DNA of 64,000 nucleotides from Effusibacillus consociatus (GCF_042652925.1 NZ_JBHSHC010000157.1:22363-86362); one strand, 5' to 3'. Shown: positions 17,386 to 26,309, numbered from the stretch's first letter. Numbers and translations: made by a program. Notes: a model not told the origin generated them from the letters alone.

Positions 17386-18324
17386 TTATATACGTTCGGC
17401 TATCCGAAGCTTAGCAGACCGTGCACGCGGATTTTGTTCCAGTTCTTCATCAGAAGGCAAAATCGGCTTTCGCGTGATCATCTTTAACTTCGGTTCGTTG
17501 CTGCATTGGCAGATCGGTAACTCAGGAGGACAAATACATCCTTTTGACGCTTCCTGAAAAACGTTTTTTGCAATCCGATCTTCCAACGAATGGAATGTAA
17601 TAATCGAGATTCTGCCTCCCGCTTTTAAACAATCAATGGCATCCCTGATTGCCTGTTCAAACACATTCAATTCATCATTCACTGCAATTCGAAACGCTTG
17701 AAATGTGCGTTTCGCAGGATGCGGGCCATCCCGTCGGGCGCCCGCCGGGATGGCTGCTTTGATGATATCCACCAATTCCCCGGTCGTGTGGATCGGCCCA
17801 TTTTTCCTGGCCTTCACGATGAATTCCGCGATTCGTTTGCCCCAGCGCTCTTCTCCGTATTGGAAGATCACGTTGGCTATCTCTTTCTCGTCCCAAGTAT
17901 TCACGAGATCATAAGCACTGAATGGTTGGGTGGTATCCATACGCATGTCGAGTGGGGCATCCTTCATGTAACTGAAGCCTCGTTCCCCTTCATCCAACTG
18001 AGGTGAGCTGACCCCCAGGTCGAACAAAACACCGTTAACACCATCCGGCTGATACTGTTCCACAACGCGCCTCAAATAACGAAAGTTGGAATGGACAATT
18101 TCATAGCGACCCTGAAAATCGGCCAGCACCTTTTTGGCATTCTCGATAGCCCACATGTCTTGGTCGATCGCGATCAATTTTCCGTTTGGAGACGTACGCT
18201 CCAGGATCCGTTTGCTGTGGCCTGCTCCCCCAAGGGTGCAGTCGACGTAGACACCACCCGGTTGCGGCGCTAACCCTTCTACCGCTTCTTCTGCAAAGAC
18301 TGACACATGATGAAAATCAGACAT
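17386..18324 (-). CDS. rsmH: 16S rRNA (cytosine(1402)-N4)-methyltransferase RsmH (MraW)
   Basis: This is a SAM-dependent methyltransferase of 312 aa that modifies C1402 in the ribosomal decoding site. It shows the SAM motif DCTLGGAGHSKRIL (about residues 29-42), FDLGVSSPQLDEGERGFSY, and the C-terminal ISIITFHSLEDRI. It begins FHHVSVFAEEAVEGL and has AGGTG upstream of the ATG. It is the second gene of the dcw cluster after mraZ; a palindromic repeat lies in the 105-bp gap between them. Confidence 0.97.
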   Translation of the reverse strand: MSDFHHVSVFAEEAVEGLAPQPGGVYVDCTLGGAGHSKRILERTSPNGKLIAIDQDMWAIENAKKVLADFQGRYEIVHSNFRYLRRVVEQYQPDGVNGVLFDLGVSSPQLDEGERGFSYMKDAPLDMRMDTTQPFSAYDLVNTWDEKEIANVIFQYGEERWGKRIAEFIVKARKNGPIHTTGELVDIIKAAIPAGARRDGPHPAKRTFQAFRIAVNDELNVFEQAIRDAIDCLKAGGRISIITFHSLEDRIAKNVFQEASKGCICPPELPICQCSNEPKLKMITRKPILPSDEELEQNPRARSAKLRIAERI

Positions 18325-18347
18325 GAACTACACCTCATAAAACATCT

Positions 18348-18394
18348 CCCATTAAAACCTACGAAGCTTATTCCGAGTACTTTAATGGGGACCC
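18348..18394. repeat. Palindromic intergenic element, copy 2
   Basis: The stem CCCATTAAA/(AC)TTTAATGGG surrounds a shortened loop containing AGCTTATTCCGAGT and is followed by GACCC. The stem bases differ from copies 1 and 3 but still pair, while ATTCCGAGTACTTT is kept. It lies in the mraZ-rsmH gap. Confidence 0.65.
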
Positions 18395-18429
18395 GAAAGA
18401 TCTCAAAAGTAGTCGGAACGTCCTTCGCT

Positions 18430-18861
18430 TTAGAAGTTGAGATCGGTGAGTTTCTCGGCAATTGCCGCAAATGAATCGGCCGCATCGTTGCTGTAGGATT
18501 CCCAAGCTTCTTTCGCCCAGATTTCGACCCGATTGGATACGCCGATGACCACACAATCCCGGACCAATTTTGCATAGTCCCGGAGCGGCCCGGGAATCAA
18601 AACTCTCCCCTGTTTATCCAATTCACACTCGCTGGCTCCCGAGAAGAAGAAGCGGACGAATGCACGGGCGTCGGCACTGGTTAATGGAAGACTTTTCAAT
18701 TTTGCTTCTAGATTCTCCCACTCCTTGCGGGGGTATACGAACAGGCAGTTATCAAGGCCACGGGTAACAACGAAGCCAGCCCCCAGTCCATCCCGGAATT
18801 TTGCGGGTACGATCAGGCGGCCTTTCTCGTCGACACTATGTTGATATTCACCCATGAACAC
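18430..18861 (-). CDS. mraZ: Transcriptional regulator MraZ
   Basis: This is a 143-aa AbrB-like DNA-binding protein with two tandem SpoVT/AbrB half domains: GEYQHSVDEKGRLIVPAKFRDGL near the N-terminus and ASECELDKQGRVLIPGPLRDYA in the second half, each with the DxxGR motif. It forms rings that bind GTGG-type repeats upstream of its own operon and represses the dcw cluster in other bacteria; matching boxes lie 30-60 bp upstream. The first codon is GTG at 18861 (family start MFMGEYQH); an ATG at 18855 is the alternative. Confidence 0.96.
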   Translation of the reverse strand: MFMGEYQHSVDEKGRLIVPAKFRDGLGAGFVVTRGLDNCLFVYPRKEWENLEAKLKSLPLTSADARAFVRFFFSGASECELDKQGRVLIPGPLRDYAKLVRDCVVIGVSNRVEIWAKEAWESYSNDAADSFAAIAEKLTDLNF

Positions 18862-18888
18862 CCTGCATCACCACCTCGAGGGAATGTT

Positions 18889-18918
18889 CACCACTTCCCT
18901 CCACTTTCCTCCACCTCT
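18889..18918 (-). promoter_or_regulatory. MraZ operator: three GTGG boxes spaced exactly 10 bp
   Basis: On the minus strand the sequence reads GTGGAGGAAA, GTGGAGGGAA, GTGGTGAA in direct succession, with GTGG every 10 bp, 30-60 bp upstream of mraZ. Tandem GTGG-containing repeats near the mraZ promoter are the known MraZ-binding sites in several phyla. Confidence 0.8.
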
Positions 18919-18954
18919 TGTTTAACAGATTCGTTTCACAGGAAAAAAATCCTG

Positions 18955-19040
18955 CTATCCACAGGAAAAATTTTTTTGAGAACATTGATGCAATCGCAAT
19001 TTTTAGGCAGTAAGCCCTATTGATCCACAGGTTATCCACA
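18955..19040. promoter_or_regulatory. DnaA-box-like cluster upstream of mraZ
   Basis: Three 9-mers occur in the same orientation: CTATCCACA (18955-18963), TGATCCACA (19021-19029) and the perfect consensus TTATCCACA (19032-19040). The rest of the gene-free stretch 18862-19311 holds GTGG boxes in both directions and no convincing gene. Confidence 0.5.
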
Positions 19041-19074
19041 GTCTGAACGGGACTATTTTCCCAGTTTGCATGAA

Positions 19075-19143
19075 GCGGGGAAAAGTGGCGTGTTCAAAAG
19101 CGATTTTGGTCAATCCGAAACCGGTGGGGGAAAGTGGAGGAAA
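19075..19143 (+). promoter_or_regulatory. Second set of GTGG boxes, opposite orientation
   Basis: GTGGGGGAAA followed by GTGGAGGAAA (19124-19143) again has 10-bp spacing, and a weaker pair GCGGGGAAAA, GTGGCGTG lies at 19075-19092. They resemble the mraZ boxes but are on the other strand, about 200 bp further upstream. Binding by MraZ is inference. Confidence 0.4.
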
Positions 19144-19311
19144 AACGTTCGAACCATTGTTTACTTCGCTCTCGCATAATCTTTTGCTGCTTCAGTTAAT
19201 TTTGATCCGCAATCAGGGCAGTGTTGAAGCCCAGGCCGGAAATAAACGTTTTGTGATGGAGGGGGGCATAATTTACTTCGACACAGGAATTGGAAAATAA
19301 TTGTCCTTCGG

Positions 19312-19342
19312 AGAAAAAAAAACCGCGGTTCAAAGAACCGCT
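19312..19342 (-). terminator. Terminator of the radical SAM/ATP-grasp operon
   Basis: The stem GCGGTTC/GAACCGC has a UUU loop and a tail of about ten U residues on the minus strand. It overlaps the last codons of the arginase-family gene. Confidence 0.9.
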
Positions 19343-20295
19343 GCTGATTCCATTCCCTGCCAAATCTCTCGTTTTACAACACCCGCCATAAAGTTCATCA
19401 CGATATTGGCTGCGATATGGGAAGTGAAATTCTCTTGTGGGTCATACCACGGACTCACTTCATTGATATCCATCCCGACCACAGGAATCGATGAACAGAT
19501 TTCAAATACGCTGTCCATAACTTCATAAGCAAAGAGACCGTTGGGATTTGGTACACTGCAACCTGGGGCAAATGCTTGGTCAATGCAATCGATGTCGATA
19601 GACAAGTAAGCGCCTTTGGTGTGTTTCAGCACATGGTTGATGGCTTCCTGAATAACACTCTCACGCCCATACTTTCTCAGTTCATAGACCGTCCAAATCT
19701 TAGCTCCCCTCTTTTCAAGCTCAGCCATATAGTACTCGGAGTAAATAGGCGCGCCAATTCCAATCATCGCAACATTCCTATAATCAATGACATCCTCTAA
19801 GGTCCTCAACCAATGCCCGGAGTGCTCCTTACCGGTCAATGGCTCCCGGAAGTCAAAGTGTGTGTCGAACATAATTAAACCGAAATTTTGGGCCGATCGC
19901 TGCTGCATGCCACGGATAATAGGGTCCGTAATGGAATGGTCACCACCCAAAAAAATCGGTATGTACTCTTTAGGTATTTGTACAACAGCATTTTCCATAT
20001 TTTTATAAGACTGTCGAAGATCGTGAACGATATCTACCAAACCCAGGTCATGAAAAACCGTGTTTTGTAATGATACGCGCTTATCCGTACAATACAGGCT
20101 GTAGCTGTTTAAAACATCTAAAATGCTTTGTGGACCGAATCGGGTCCCCGGCCGATGGCTCACCGCATAGTCGAAGGGGATGCCTAGAAAACCAAATTGT
20201 ACAAAGTCCGCCCCCAACTCCTTTTTATTTCCCCAATTCTGCGAAATCCATTTGACAGTTGGATCATTCACAACTCTTATTTTGTCAATATCCAT
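19330..20295 (-). CDS. Arginase/agmatinase-family ureohydrolase
   Basis: This is a 321-aa binuclear-manganese hydrolase-fold protein. All metal-binding motifs are present: GGDHS (His ligand), DTHFD (family usually DAHxD) and SIDIDCIDQAFAPGC. Family members cleave guanidino groups (arginine, agmatine, guanidinobutyrate, formiminoglutamate) and some act on arginine side chains in peptides. It is the last gene of the five-gene operon with radical SAM, MFS, ATP-grasp and cysteine-protease-like genes, so it may remove a guanidino or amidino group during synthesis of a product rather than feed central metabolism. Family confidence is high, substrate unknown. Confidence 0.85.
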   Translation of the reverse strand: MDIDKIRVVNDPTVKWISQNWGNKKELGADFVQFGFLGIPFDYAVSHRPGTRFGPQSILDVLNSYSLYCTDKRVSLQNTVFHDLGLVDIVHDLRQSYKNMENAVVQIPKEYIPIFLGGDHSITDPIIRGMQQRSAQNFGLIMFDTHFDFREPLTGKEHSGHWLRTLEDVIDYRNVAMIGIGAPIYSEYYMAELEKRGAKIWTVYELRKYGRESVIQEAINHVLKHTKGAYLSIDIDCIDQAFAPGCSVPNPNGLFAYEVMDSVFEICSSIPVVGMDINEVSPWYDPQENFTSHIAANIVMNFMAGVVKREIWQGMESAAVL

Positions 20296-20318
20296 AATAA
20301 TCCCCCAGATTCATGATT

Positions 20319-22595
20319 CTATCGAGTCACCCAGAATGAACGGGTCGCTAAAAAAATTTGAGTCGTAGAAACAAATGCTGTCTGGATGTTGTACTGGTGA
20401 ACTGGAACATCCTTGCCTATTTCCATGTCAAACTCGACATCCAAAGCGGCACGCGGTTTTACGGAAACTCTTTGAATCGCCTGTTTTGGGCAGACTGCGT
20501 ATTCGGCACTCCTTCTTACCGAAACAAGGTTAAATCCGTCATACTCCTTTTCAGAGTCATTGGTTAAACGAACCGTTACTTTATGAACACTATTTCTCTT
20601 AAATAGCTCATCAAAGTTGATCTGCATCGAAAACAGCAAATCAGGCTTATCTTCAATTCCGCCGCAGTTAGTGCAGATCATTTCCACACGAAAAAGTGAC
20701 GGCCTTAGAATGTGTCGCAGATAACGATGAATTAACTTTTTTCCGCAGATGTAGCATCGCTTCTCTTCTTCCATAGTCTTTAACAAAAAGTTGTCTTGGT
20801 AGTGCTCCGAAAAGCGGAACGAAGTTTTGCTGATCGAGTCATACAGCGCTTGGGCAATTTCGACATCGAGCTGATCCACTTCATCCAAAAACTTTTTACA
20901 GGATGAGTACAGCTTTTCTGTCATGTTCGGATCTGTAAAGCTTGATTTATAGAGTCGGGAGATGTTCAGGATCCTATTTTCAAGATTCTTTTTACCACCT
21001 TGCTTGATCCAGTTGGGATACAAGCGGTTGAGTCCAAGTGAAGGACTCAGGTTCTGTTCGATAAGTTGATACTTCTCCAGAACCTTCAAATACGTTTTGT
21101 GAAATCGATTTACCTCGATGATAAATTCATCAGCTATGTCTTCATAAGCGTAAAGAAAGACATACAGAGCTTCTTGCGTTGTGGTCGGAATGGATGATAC
21201 AAAAAGGGATTTTTTATTTTTTATCCAAATAAATAGTTGACAATCAAAGAACGATTTTATTAAGGTTGGGGAACTGATCTTCAAAATCTTAAAGCCGCCT
21301 TCTATCCGGATGCGATTCTCCCCTTCGGACAATTCATCGAACCTTTGGGCCGGAATCGCGTTTTCAAGCTTCTCATCCGGATCCCCGATTAGATAAAAGA
21401 CATCGTTCGTACTCTCAAATTGATTCGAGAAGAGAGAATGATTGAGGAGAAAAGCGGCCTCTCCTAACGTAAACCCGGATTTTAAGAGGTGATAATAAAG
21501 CAGGCTCTCTGAACCGTGTCCGTCCTTCCATCTGATCGATCCAACGAAACTTTTCGCTTGGCCTTCCAACACCGTATAGCTTACATTAAACAGTGGGTCG
21601 AAGTTACTTTCCCGAAACCGGAGAGAGCCGCAGGAATTGATAAAAACATGATCTGCCTGGATTTCGTGAGCAAGTATCGGATTCCCACTCTTTTTGAAGA
21701 AGCAGAAACCCCCCTCTTCCATACAAGAGGGTATTTTCGCCGTCTTAAATTCGGAAACGTTAAGATAAGGACTCTTCCCGCAGATATAATCACTATTGAG
21801 GTGAATCAAATCACTCATCCCGTGCGAAGTGATTGACAACAGATTGATATTCGATTGACCGGCGATTGTCTCACGGCTCACCTCTTGATACGGAACAGCG
21901 ATAACATCTTCGGATATTCGTCGTGGTTTTTCCGATAAAAAGGAGTCAATGATCAGATCGACCGGGTTGTCGTTCCTATTTAAGCTGCCAAACCTTTGTT
22001 TTGCATCCAAATAAGTCATCATTTCGAAATTGCGTGCGTGAAGATATCCTATTCCAAATGCTCGTACGCCTTCAAATATCTCTTGTTGCGGTTCCGAATT
22101 AGAGGCGTTTTGAAGATAGACGACATCTTCATCCTTCAGATCCTCTACAACCACATAAAGACTTTTCGCTTTAAACCTGAGGTGGGAAATCTTCTCGTCC
22201 TGCAAACTTTCGACCGCCAAAAATTCCCTTCCGTCAGCTAAAGCCCGCAGCGCTCCGAGGCCTGCACTTCTACCTACTCCGATTACATAAGACAAAGTCG
22301 TTTGTCCTCGAGAAGATACCTTCTCTTTCAGACGGTTGTAAAATTGGGTGATCTTTACGATTTCCCCTTGTTCAATCATCGAGATCAATTCCGTACCCAG
22401 ATCCAAAACTTCCCGAGAAAATTGGTTTGCTGAATTGAAAACACACGGTACGTCTCTCTTCTCTAAAAGAGAGTACGTAATCTCGGGGAATCTGGTAAGA
22501 ACAGGGAAAACCTTCGTGCCTTCTGGATCAATCAGGGATTGGATATAAGCGCAATAAAATTGAAGCTCGTTGTCTACCAGAACAAATTGCTCCAT
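20319..22595 (-). CDS. Caspase/gingipain (C25-like) protease-fold protein with zinc ribbon
   Basis: This is a 758-aa protein of unknown function. A clan-CD cysteine-protease-like core is visible: His258 in ITSHGMSD, Cys322 in INSCGSLR, a following SFVGSIRW strand, a GFTLGEAAFLL helix and the closing YLIGDPDEKL, which resembles the GDP motif of C25 peptidases. A helical middle region is followed by a CxxC...CxxC zinc ribbon (Cys614, 617, 641, 644) and a beta-rich C-terminal part. There is no signal peptide, so it acts in the cytosol. Its place in the operon suggests maturation of a peptide or regulation of the pathway. Protease activity is inference from the dyad and fold pattern. Confidence 0.6.
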   Translation of the reverse strand: MEQFVLVDNELQFYCAYIQSLIDPEGTKVFPVLTRFPEITYSLLEKRDVPCVFNSANQFSREVLDLGTELISMIEQGEIVKITQFYNRLKEKVSSRGQTTLSYVIGVGRSAGLGALRALADGREFLAVESLQDEKISHLRFKAKSLYVVVEDLKDEDVVYLQNASNSEPQQEIFEGVRAFGIGYLHARNFEMMTYLDAKQRFGSLNRNDNPVDLIIDSFLSEKPRRISEDVIAVPYQEVSRETIAGQSNINLLSITSHGMSDLIHLNSDYICGKSPYLNVSEFKTAKIPSCMEEGGFCFFKKSGNPILAHEIQADHVFINSCGSLRFRESNFDPLFNVSYTVLEGQAKSFVGSIRWKDGHGSESLLYYHLLKSGFTLGEAAFLLNHSLFSNQFESTNDVFYLIGDPDEKLENAIPAQRFDELSEGENRIRIEGGFKILKISSPTLIKSFFDCQLFIWIKNKKSLFVSSIPTTTQEALYVFLYAYEDIADEFIIEVNRFHKTYLKVLEKYQLIEQNLSPSLGLNRLYPNWIKQGGKKNLENRILNISRLYKSSFTDPNMTEKLYSSCKKFLDEVDQLDVEIAQALYDSISKTSFRFSEHYQDNFLLKTMEEEKRCYICGKKLIHRYLRHILRPSLFRVEMICTNCGGIEDKPDLLFSMQINFDELFKRNSVHKVTVRLTNDSEKEYDGFNLVSVRRSAEYAVCPKQAIQRVSVKPRAALDVEFDMEIGKDVPVHQYNIQTAFVSTTQIFLATRSFWVTR

Positions 22596-22608
22596 ACTTC
22601 TTCTCCTC

Positions 22609-23853
22609 TCACTGATGAATGACTTTGACCTTTACATGGGCAGCTGCTTCTTTTGCGAGCTCCAATGCTTGTTCAGGAGTTTCCCCCCCCGTAACAAGGC
22701 GTGCTACAAAATCACCGTTTGAAAGTGGCGGATAGTAATAGCGCTCACCAATATCTGCCATCACTTTCATATGGGCCACTCCCGGCATTTTCTTCACTTC
22801 CTCCAGGTTTTCAATCCCGCCAAAAAGTCCGGTTTGTGGCATGCAGATTCCATACATCGCCGCCCCACTTTCTTTTTTCGGCTCCCAAGGAATCTTATTT
22901 CCTAAAGCGGTCTCGACAACAAACTGAATAGGGCTTGTTCCAAGTGCCAGTTCGATCATATGACTCCCCGCCATATCGCCCATCAAACGTGGATTGATCT
23001 CCAGAATCTTTACCTTGCCGTCTTTTATTCGACACTCTGTATGTATTACACCGCAGTCAATGTTCAGGCTGCGGAGAGCATTTGCTACTTCTTTGTACAA
23101 AATTTCGGATTCCGGAGTACGAGTCGGGAAGCAAACTCCGATCTCCACGAAATAACCACGTTTGGCACCTGTTAAAACTTTTTCGGTTACACCTATTAGT
23201 TGGATCTTACCGCCTTTATGCTGTACAGTTTCAACACTAAATTCCTTTCCTTCGATATAACCCTCCAGCAATACTCCGTTCGAATATGGCTGTCCAGCGG
23301 AATTATACTTCCATTGTTTTGAAGCCCGCATATAGTCGACCAATTGGTCCTCAGTATGGATCCGGATTACATTCAAGCTATCGTTGGCATCTTGAGGTTT
23401 AGCAATTAATGGAAACCCCCACTCTCTCGCCATCTTTAACGCTTCCTCTTCGGTGAACACCAATCCAAAGGTCGGATTAAGATGCGGCAGGTACTTTTGC
23501 AGATTTAGTCGCATATAATACTTGTTTCGAGCATGAGCAGCCGCTTTGTATGGCATTCCTGAAAGCCCCAAAGCTTCGGCAGCAAGAGCTGCTTGAGGGA
23601 CATAAAAATCTGCCGTGGTCGTGATTCCGTCAATCTTTTGTTCCATGTCCAGCTTCTTTACTGCTTCCACTAATTCTTCCTGATTGTTCGTTTCGCACTG
23701 GAGCACTCTTGTCGTGGGCCGCAGGATCGAAGAATATTTATCCGGATTACGGCTGACTATCGTCACATGATAACCTTGCTCCTGGGAGTATTCGATAGCT
23801 TTTTCACCCGCGCCGGTCATACTCATTTCAATAAACACGATGTGTTTGGTCAT
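22609..23853 (-). CDS. ATP-grasp ligase (amino acid/peptide ligase type)
   Basis: This is a 414-aa ATP-grasp enzyme. It has an N-terminal preATP domain (HIVFIEMSMTGAGEKAIEY), the central lid with PLIAKPQDANDSLNV, the LLEGYIEGKEFSVET segment and the Mg/ATP site KILEINPRLMGD, followed by a C-terminal domain as in carnosine-synthase/L-amino-acid-ligase-like members. These activate a carboxylate as acyl phosphate and join it to an amine. The ATG at 23853 has GGAGGAGG upstream and overlaps the MFS gene by 26 nt. It probably makes an amide bond in the operon's product; the substrates are unknown. Confidence 0.85.
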   Translation of the reverse strand: MTKHIVFIEMSMTGAGEKAIEYSQEQGYHVTIVSRNPDKYSSILRPTTRVLQCETNNQEELVEAVKKLDMEQKIDGITTTADFYVPQAALAAEALGLSGMPYKAAAHARNKYYMRLNLQKYLPHLNPTFGLVFTEEEALKMAREWGFPLIAKPQDANDSLNVIRIHTEDQLVDYMRASKQWKYNSAGQPYSNGVLLEGYIEGKEFSVETVQHKGGKIQLIGVTEKVLTGAKRGYFVEIGVCFPTRTPESEILYKEVANALRSLNIDCGVIHTECRIKDGKVKILEINPRLMGDMAGSHMIELALGTSPIQFVVETALGNKIPWEPKKESGAAMYGICMPQTGLFGGIENLEEVKKMPGVAHMKVMADIGERYYYPPLSNGDFVARLVTGGETPEQALELAKEAAAHVKVKVIHQ

Positions 23854-25069
23854 GTTCCTCCTCCATCCTTTCAGGAAGTTTCTTTTGTTGAACAAACAAA
23901 ACTTGAAATCCCCATGCAGCTACAAAGAAAAGAATAATCCCAGCCGACAAGATCACCCAGTTTGCTGTAAGTCCAGAGTAGCTCAGCAAGCCTCCCGACA
24001 TACCGGCTCCTACAATAAACGCCGTCCTTGAAAGGATCGATTCATAGGCAAAAATGTGGATAAGCTCTTCCTTTGGACTGTTTGTTTGCAGCAGTGTTCT
24101 TACTGCTACTGCATACATCATGTTAAAAAAACCGATTATCGCCATAAGGAAGAAGACGGGCCAGACTATCGAGTTGAGTCCCATCAAGACCATCGATAGG
24201 GCCATGCCCGAGTACCCTATTAATCCTAGTACTCTATCGGAAACCTTCACAAGACCCCAGGAGATTAAGAATCCGGCCATTGTGGCAAAAAAGGATTGGA
24301 GCATTTCAAGATGGCCGATCGTGATGCTGTCCACAGACAGATAATGTCTTGCATAGACTACAAACATTGCCATAAAGATTCCAAAAGCAACTCCCGCCAT
24401 CGTTTCGCCATACATAAGAAACGATTGTGTTTTGTTTTTGCTCACGGAAACAACAGTTTCCCAAAAGGAAATTTTTACGTGGTGTTTGTTGTCGAGTCCT
24501 GCACCTTGATACGAAGTTTTAAGGAACAGAATCGATATACCGGAAATAAAGAAGGTTAGCGAATTCAAAGCAAAAACCCATTGAAGAGGAAGGTAGTGAT
24601 ATGCATATCCCCCCAAACCGAATCCAACTGCCGTGGCCACCGCTTCCAACGTTCGGTCATAGGAATTGAATTTTCGTAATGAGTCTTCCGATACAATATG
24701 GGTAATAAATTCAATTCTTGTTGGCCTGAACAGCGTTGAAAAAAGATTCATTACAAAGAACAAAAAATAGACAAGATAAATTAAGCTTGTATTCAAATAA
24801 AGCAGGGTTGATATGATTAGTAATATTACAAACCTGCTCAAATCGTAAAAAAAGATCAAAGTTTTCGGAGTAAAATATTTTCTCATTCTGCCAGAAAGAA
24901 AAGCGAGGAAGTTAGGCAGCTGGGTCAAGATAAATACAACGCTGACCTGTAAGGCCGATCCGGTTAGGTCCAACACCATTAAGGGTAAAACCATTACTAG
25001 CAAACTGTCTCCCACAATCGATACACTTTGCCCACCGATTAGAAGCCATGCATTTCTGTTTAAACCCAT
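23828..25069 (-). CDS. Major facilitator superfamily transporter
   Basis: This is a 413-aa polytopic protein with about twelve hydrophobic segments and the MFS-3 pattern of drug and metabolite exporters, for example LLIGGQSVSIVGDSLLVMVLP at the N-terminus and the RPTRIEFITHIV segment in the first half. It lies between the radical SAM and ATP-grasp genes and overlaps the latter. The simplest role is export of the molecule made by the neighbouring enzymes, which would also give self-protection; import cannot be excluded. Confidence 0.85.
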   Translation of the reverse strand: MGLNRNAWLLIGGQSVSIVGDSLLVMVLPLMVLDLTGSALQVSVVFILTQLPNFLAFLSGRMRKYFTPKTLIFFYDLSRFVILLIISTLLYLNTSLIYLVYFLFFVMNLFSTLFRPTRIEFITHIVSEDSLRKFNSYDRTLEAVATAVGFGLGGYAYHYLPLQWVFALNSLTFFISGISILFLKTSYQGAGLDNKHHVKISFWETVVSVSKNKTQSFLMYGETMAGVAFGIFMAMFVVYARHYLSVDSITIGHLEMLQSFFATMAGFLISWGLVKVSDRVLGLIGYSGMALSMVLMGLNSIVWPVFFLMAIIGFFNMMYAVAVRTLLQTNSPKEELIHIFAYESILSRTAFIVGAGMSGGLLSYSGLTANWVILSAGIILFFVAAWGFQVLFVQQKKLPERMEEEHDQTHRVY

Positions 25070-25136
25070 TCCCTTTCACCACCATTAAAGTTACGAAGGG
25101 GAACTTTGTCCCCCTTCAATGAAAAAACCACTTGCC

Positions 25137-26309
25137 CTACTTAACTTCATTCAGATCTTCAACTGTGATCAGCTCATTCGGATTCTCACGCTTGCGGAGA
25201 CCTGACAACAGGATGGGGTCCGAACCGTTCACTTTTTCCCACAGATAGTAATCTTCCAATTTGCGGTCAAAGCCTTTCAATTGTGTCTCATCCCAAACAC
25301 GTTCGCGCACTGCACAGTGCCCATCTTGTTCTTTGTCACGGACGTGACGTGCGTATCTCGAATTCCAGATGTCTTTCAGGCTGTTGACACGGATATGTCC
25401 CAGGAACCTGCCTAAACCGTTACAGTCATAAACCTCACCATACAAGTTAACGAAAAGCCCCACATTCACTTGACGGCACCTGTAACCTCCGGCCATTGGG
25501 AGAACCGGTTCGTATTGCAATCCAAATTCTTCCTGGTCAATCTTTGCCAGATGCTTAACGAAGCTGTACGCTCTATTCTTCTCAAACAATTTGGATTTGC
25601 GATCCGCGATTCCTTCGGGGATCAAGGTGGAGATGTAGTTATGCACATTGTTCTCACGACACCATCTAAAGATGTTCGCAACATCTTCCAAATCTTCGTT
25701 TCTGGGGGTCATAACCAAGTCAATAGCCAGGCGTGTTGGGACGCTCCCGCTCAAGCCTTTCGCCACCAGTTTCTTCAGTACCTTATCAACATATTCTCCG
25801 TATCCCTTTACCATCACAATATCGTCGTTAATTTCCGGATTGGTGGAGTTATATTTTAGGAAGATAGTTGCACCAAGATCGTACAGTCGGTCGATCGCTG
25901 AGTCGTCCAAATGCCATCCGCTCGTAAATATAACTGGTGTCATACCATTGAGATGGACAAATTCAATGACCTCCCAGAATCCTTCATCGATCATCGGTTC
26001 ACCTGAGCCAGGAAATTCCACGGTACGGGCACCCAGTTCTTTTGCCTGAAGTATAAGATTTTTGCGATCCTCAGTGGTAAGCATTTCCCGATTTCCCTGT
26101 TGAAACCGGTCCGGAGTTCTGTCACAGTAGTAACAGTGCAATTGACAATCACTTGTGAAATCCATGTCAAGCAACAACATCCGGTTTTGTTCCTTGGCAG
26201 ATGCCACTTCTTCCCGACTAAAATCAACCCCTTTTGCCCATAGTACTTCAATCTTCTCCTTGGCTCGTTCCAAGTGTTCAGTAGTGGTTAAAAATTTTTC
26301 AAGTCTCAT
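25137..26309 (-). CDS. Radical SAM protein with SPASM/twitch-like C-terminus
   Basis: This is a 390-aa radical SAM enzyme with the [4Fe-4S] motif CxxxCxxC at Cys55, 59 and 62 (DCQLHCYYC), a GSGEP SAM-contact motif (about 101-105) and a C-terminal region with Cys278, Cys296 (CRQ...GEVYDC) and Cys332, similar to the auxiliary-cluster part of SPASM/twitch enzymes. Such enzymes modify peptides or small molecules by radical chemistry. It is the first gene of the operon, 218 nt downstream of a good promoter start, with GGAGG before the ATG. I know of no characterised match; the substrate is unknown. A GC-rich hairpin lies in the 67-bp gap to the MFS gene. Confidence 0.85.
   Translation of the reverse strand: MRLEKFLTTTEHLERAKEKIEVLWAKGVDFSREEVASAKEQNRMLLLDMDFTSDCQLHCYYCDRTPDRFQQGNREMLTTEDRKNLILQAKELGARTVEFPGSGEPMIDEGFWEVIEFVHLNGMTPVIFTSGWHLDDSAIDRLYDLGATIFLKYNSTNPEINDDIVMVKGYGEYVDKVLKKLVAKGLSGSVPTRLAIDLVMTPRNEDLEDVANIFRWCRENNVHNYISTLIPEGIADRKSKLFEKNRAYSFVKHLAKIDQEEFGLQYEPVLPMAGGYRCRQVNVGLFVNLYGEVYDCNGLGRFLGHIRVNSLKDIWNSRYARHVRDKEQDGHCAVRERVWDETQLKGFDRKLEDYYLWEKVNGSDPILLSGLRKRENPNELITVEDLNEVK

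Noticed and set aside
19070..19300. A 76-codon plus-strand frame between mraZ and the arginase-family gene
   Set aside because: No ribosome site, no recognisable fold, and it runs through the GTGG boxes and DnaA-like boxes; better explained as regulatory DNA.
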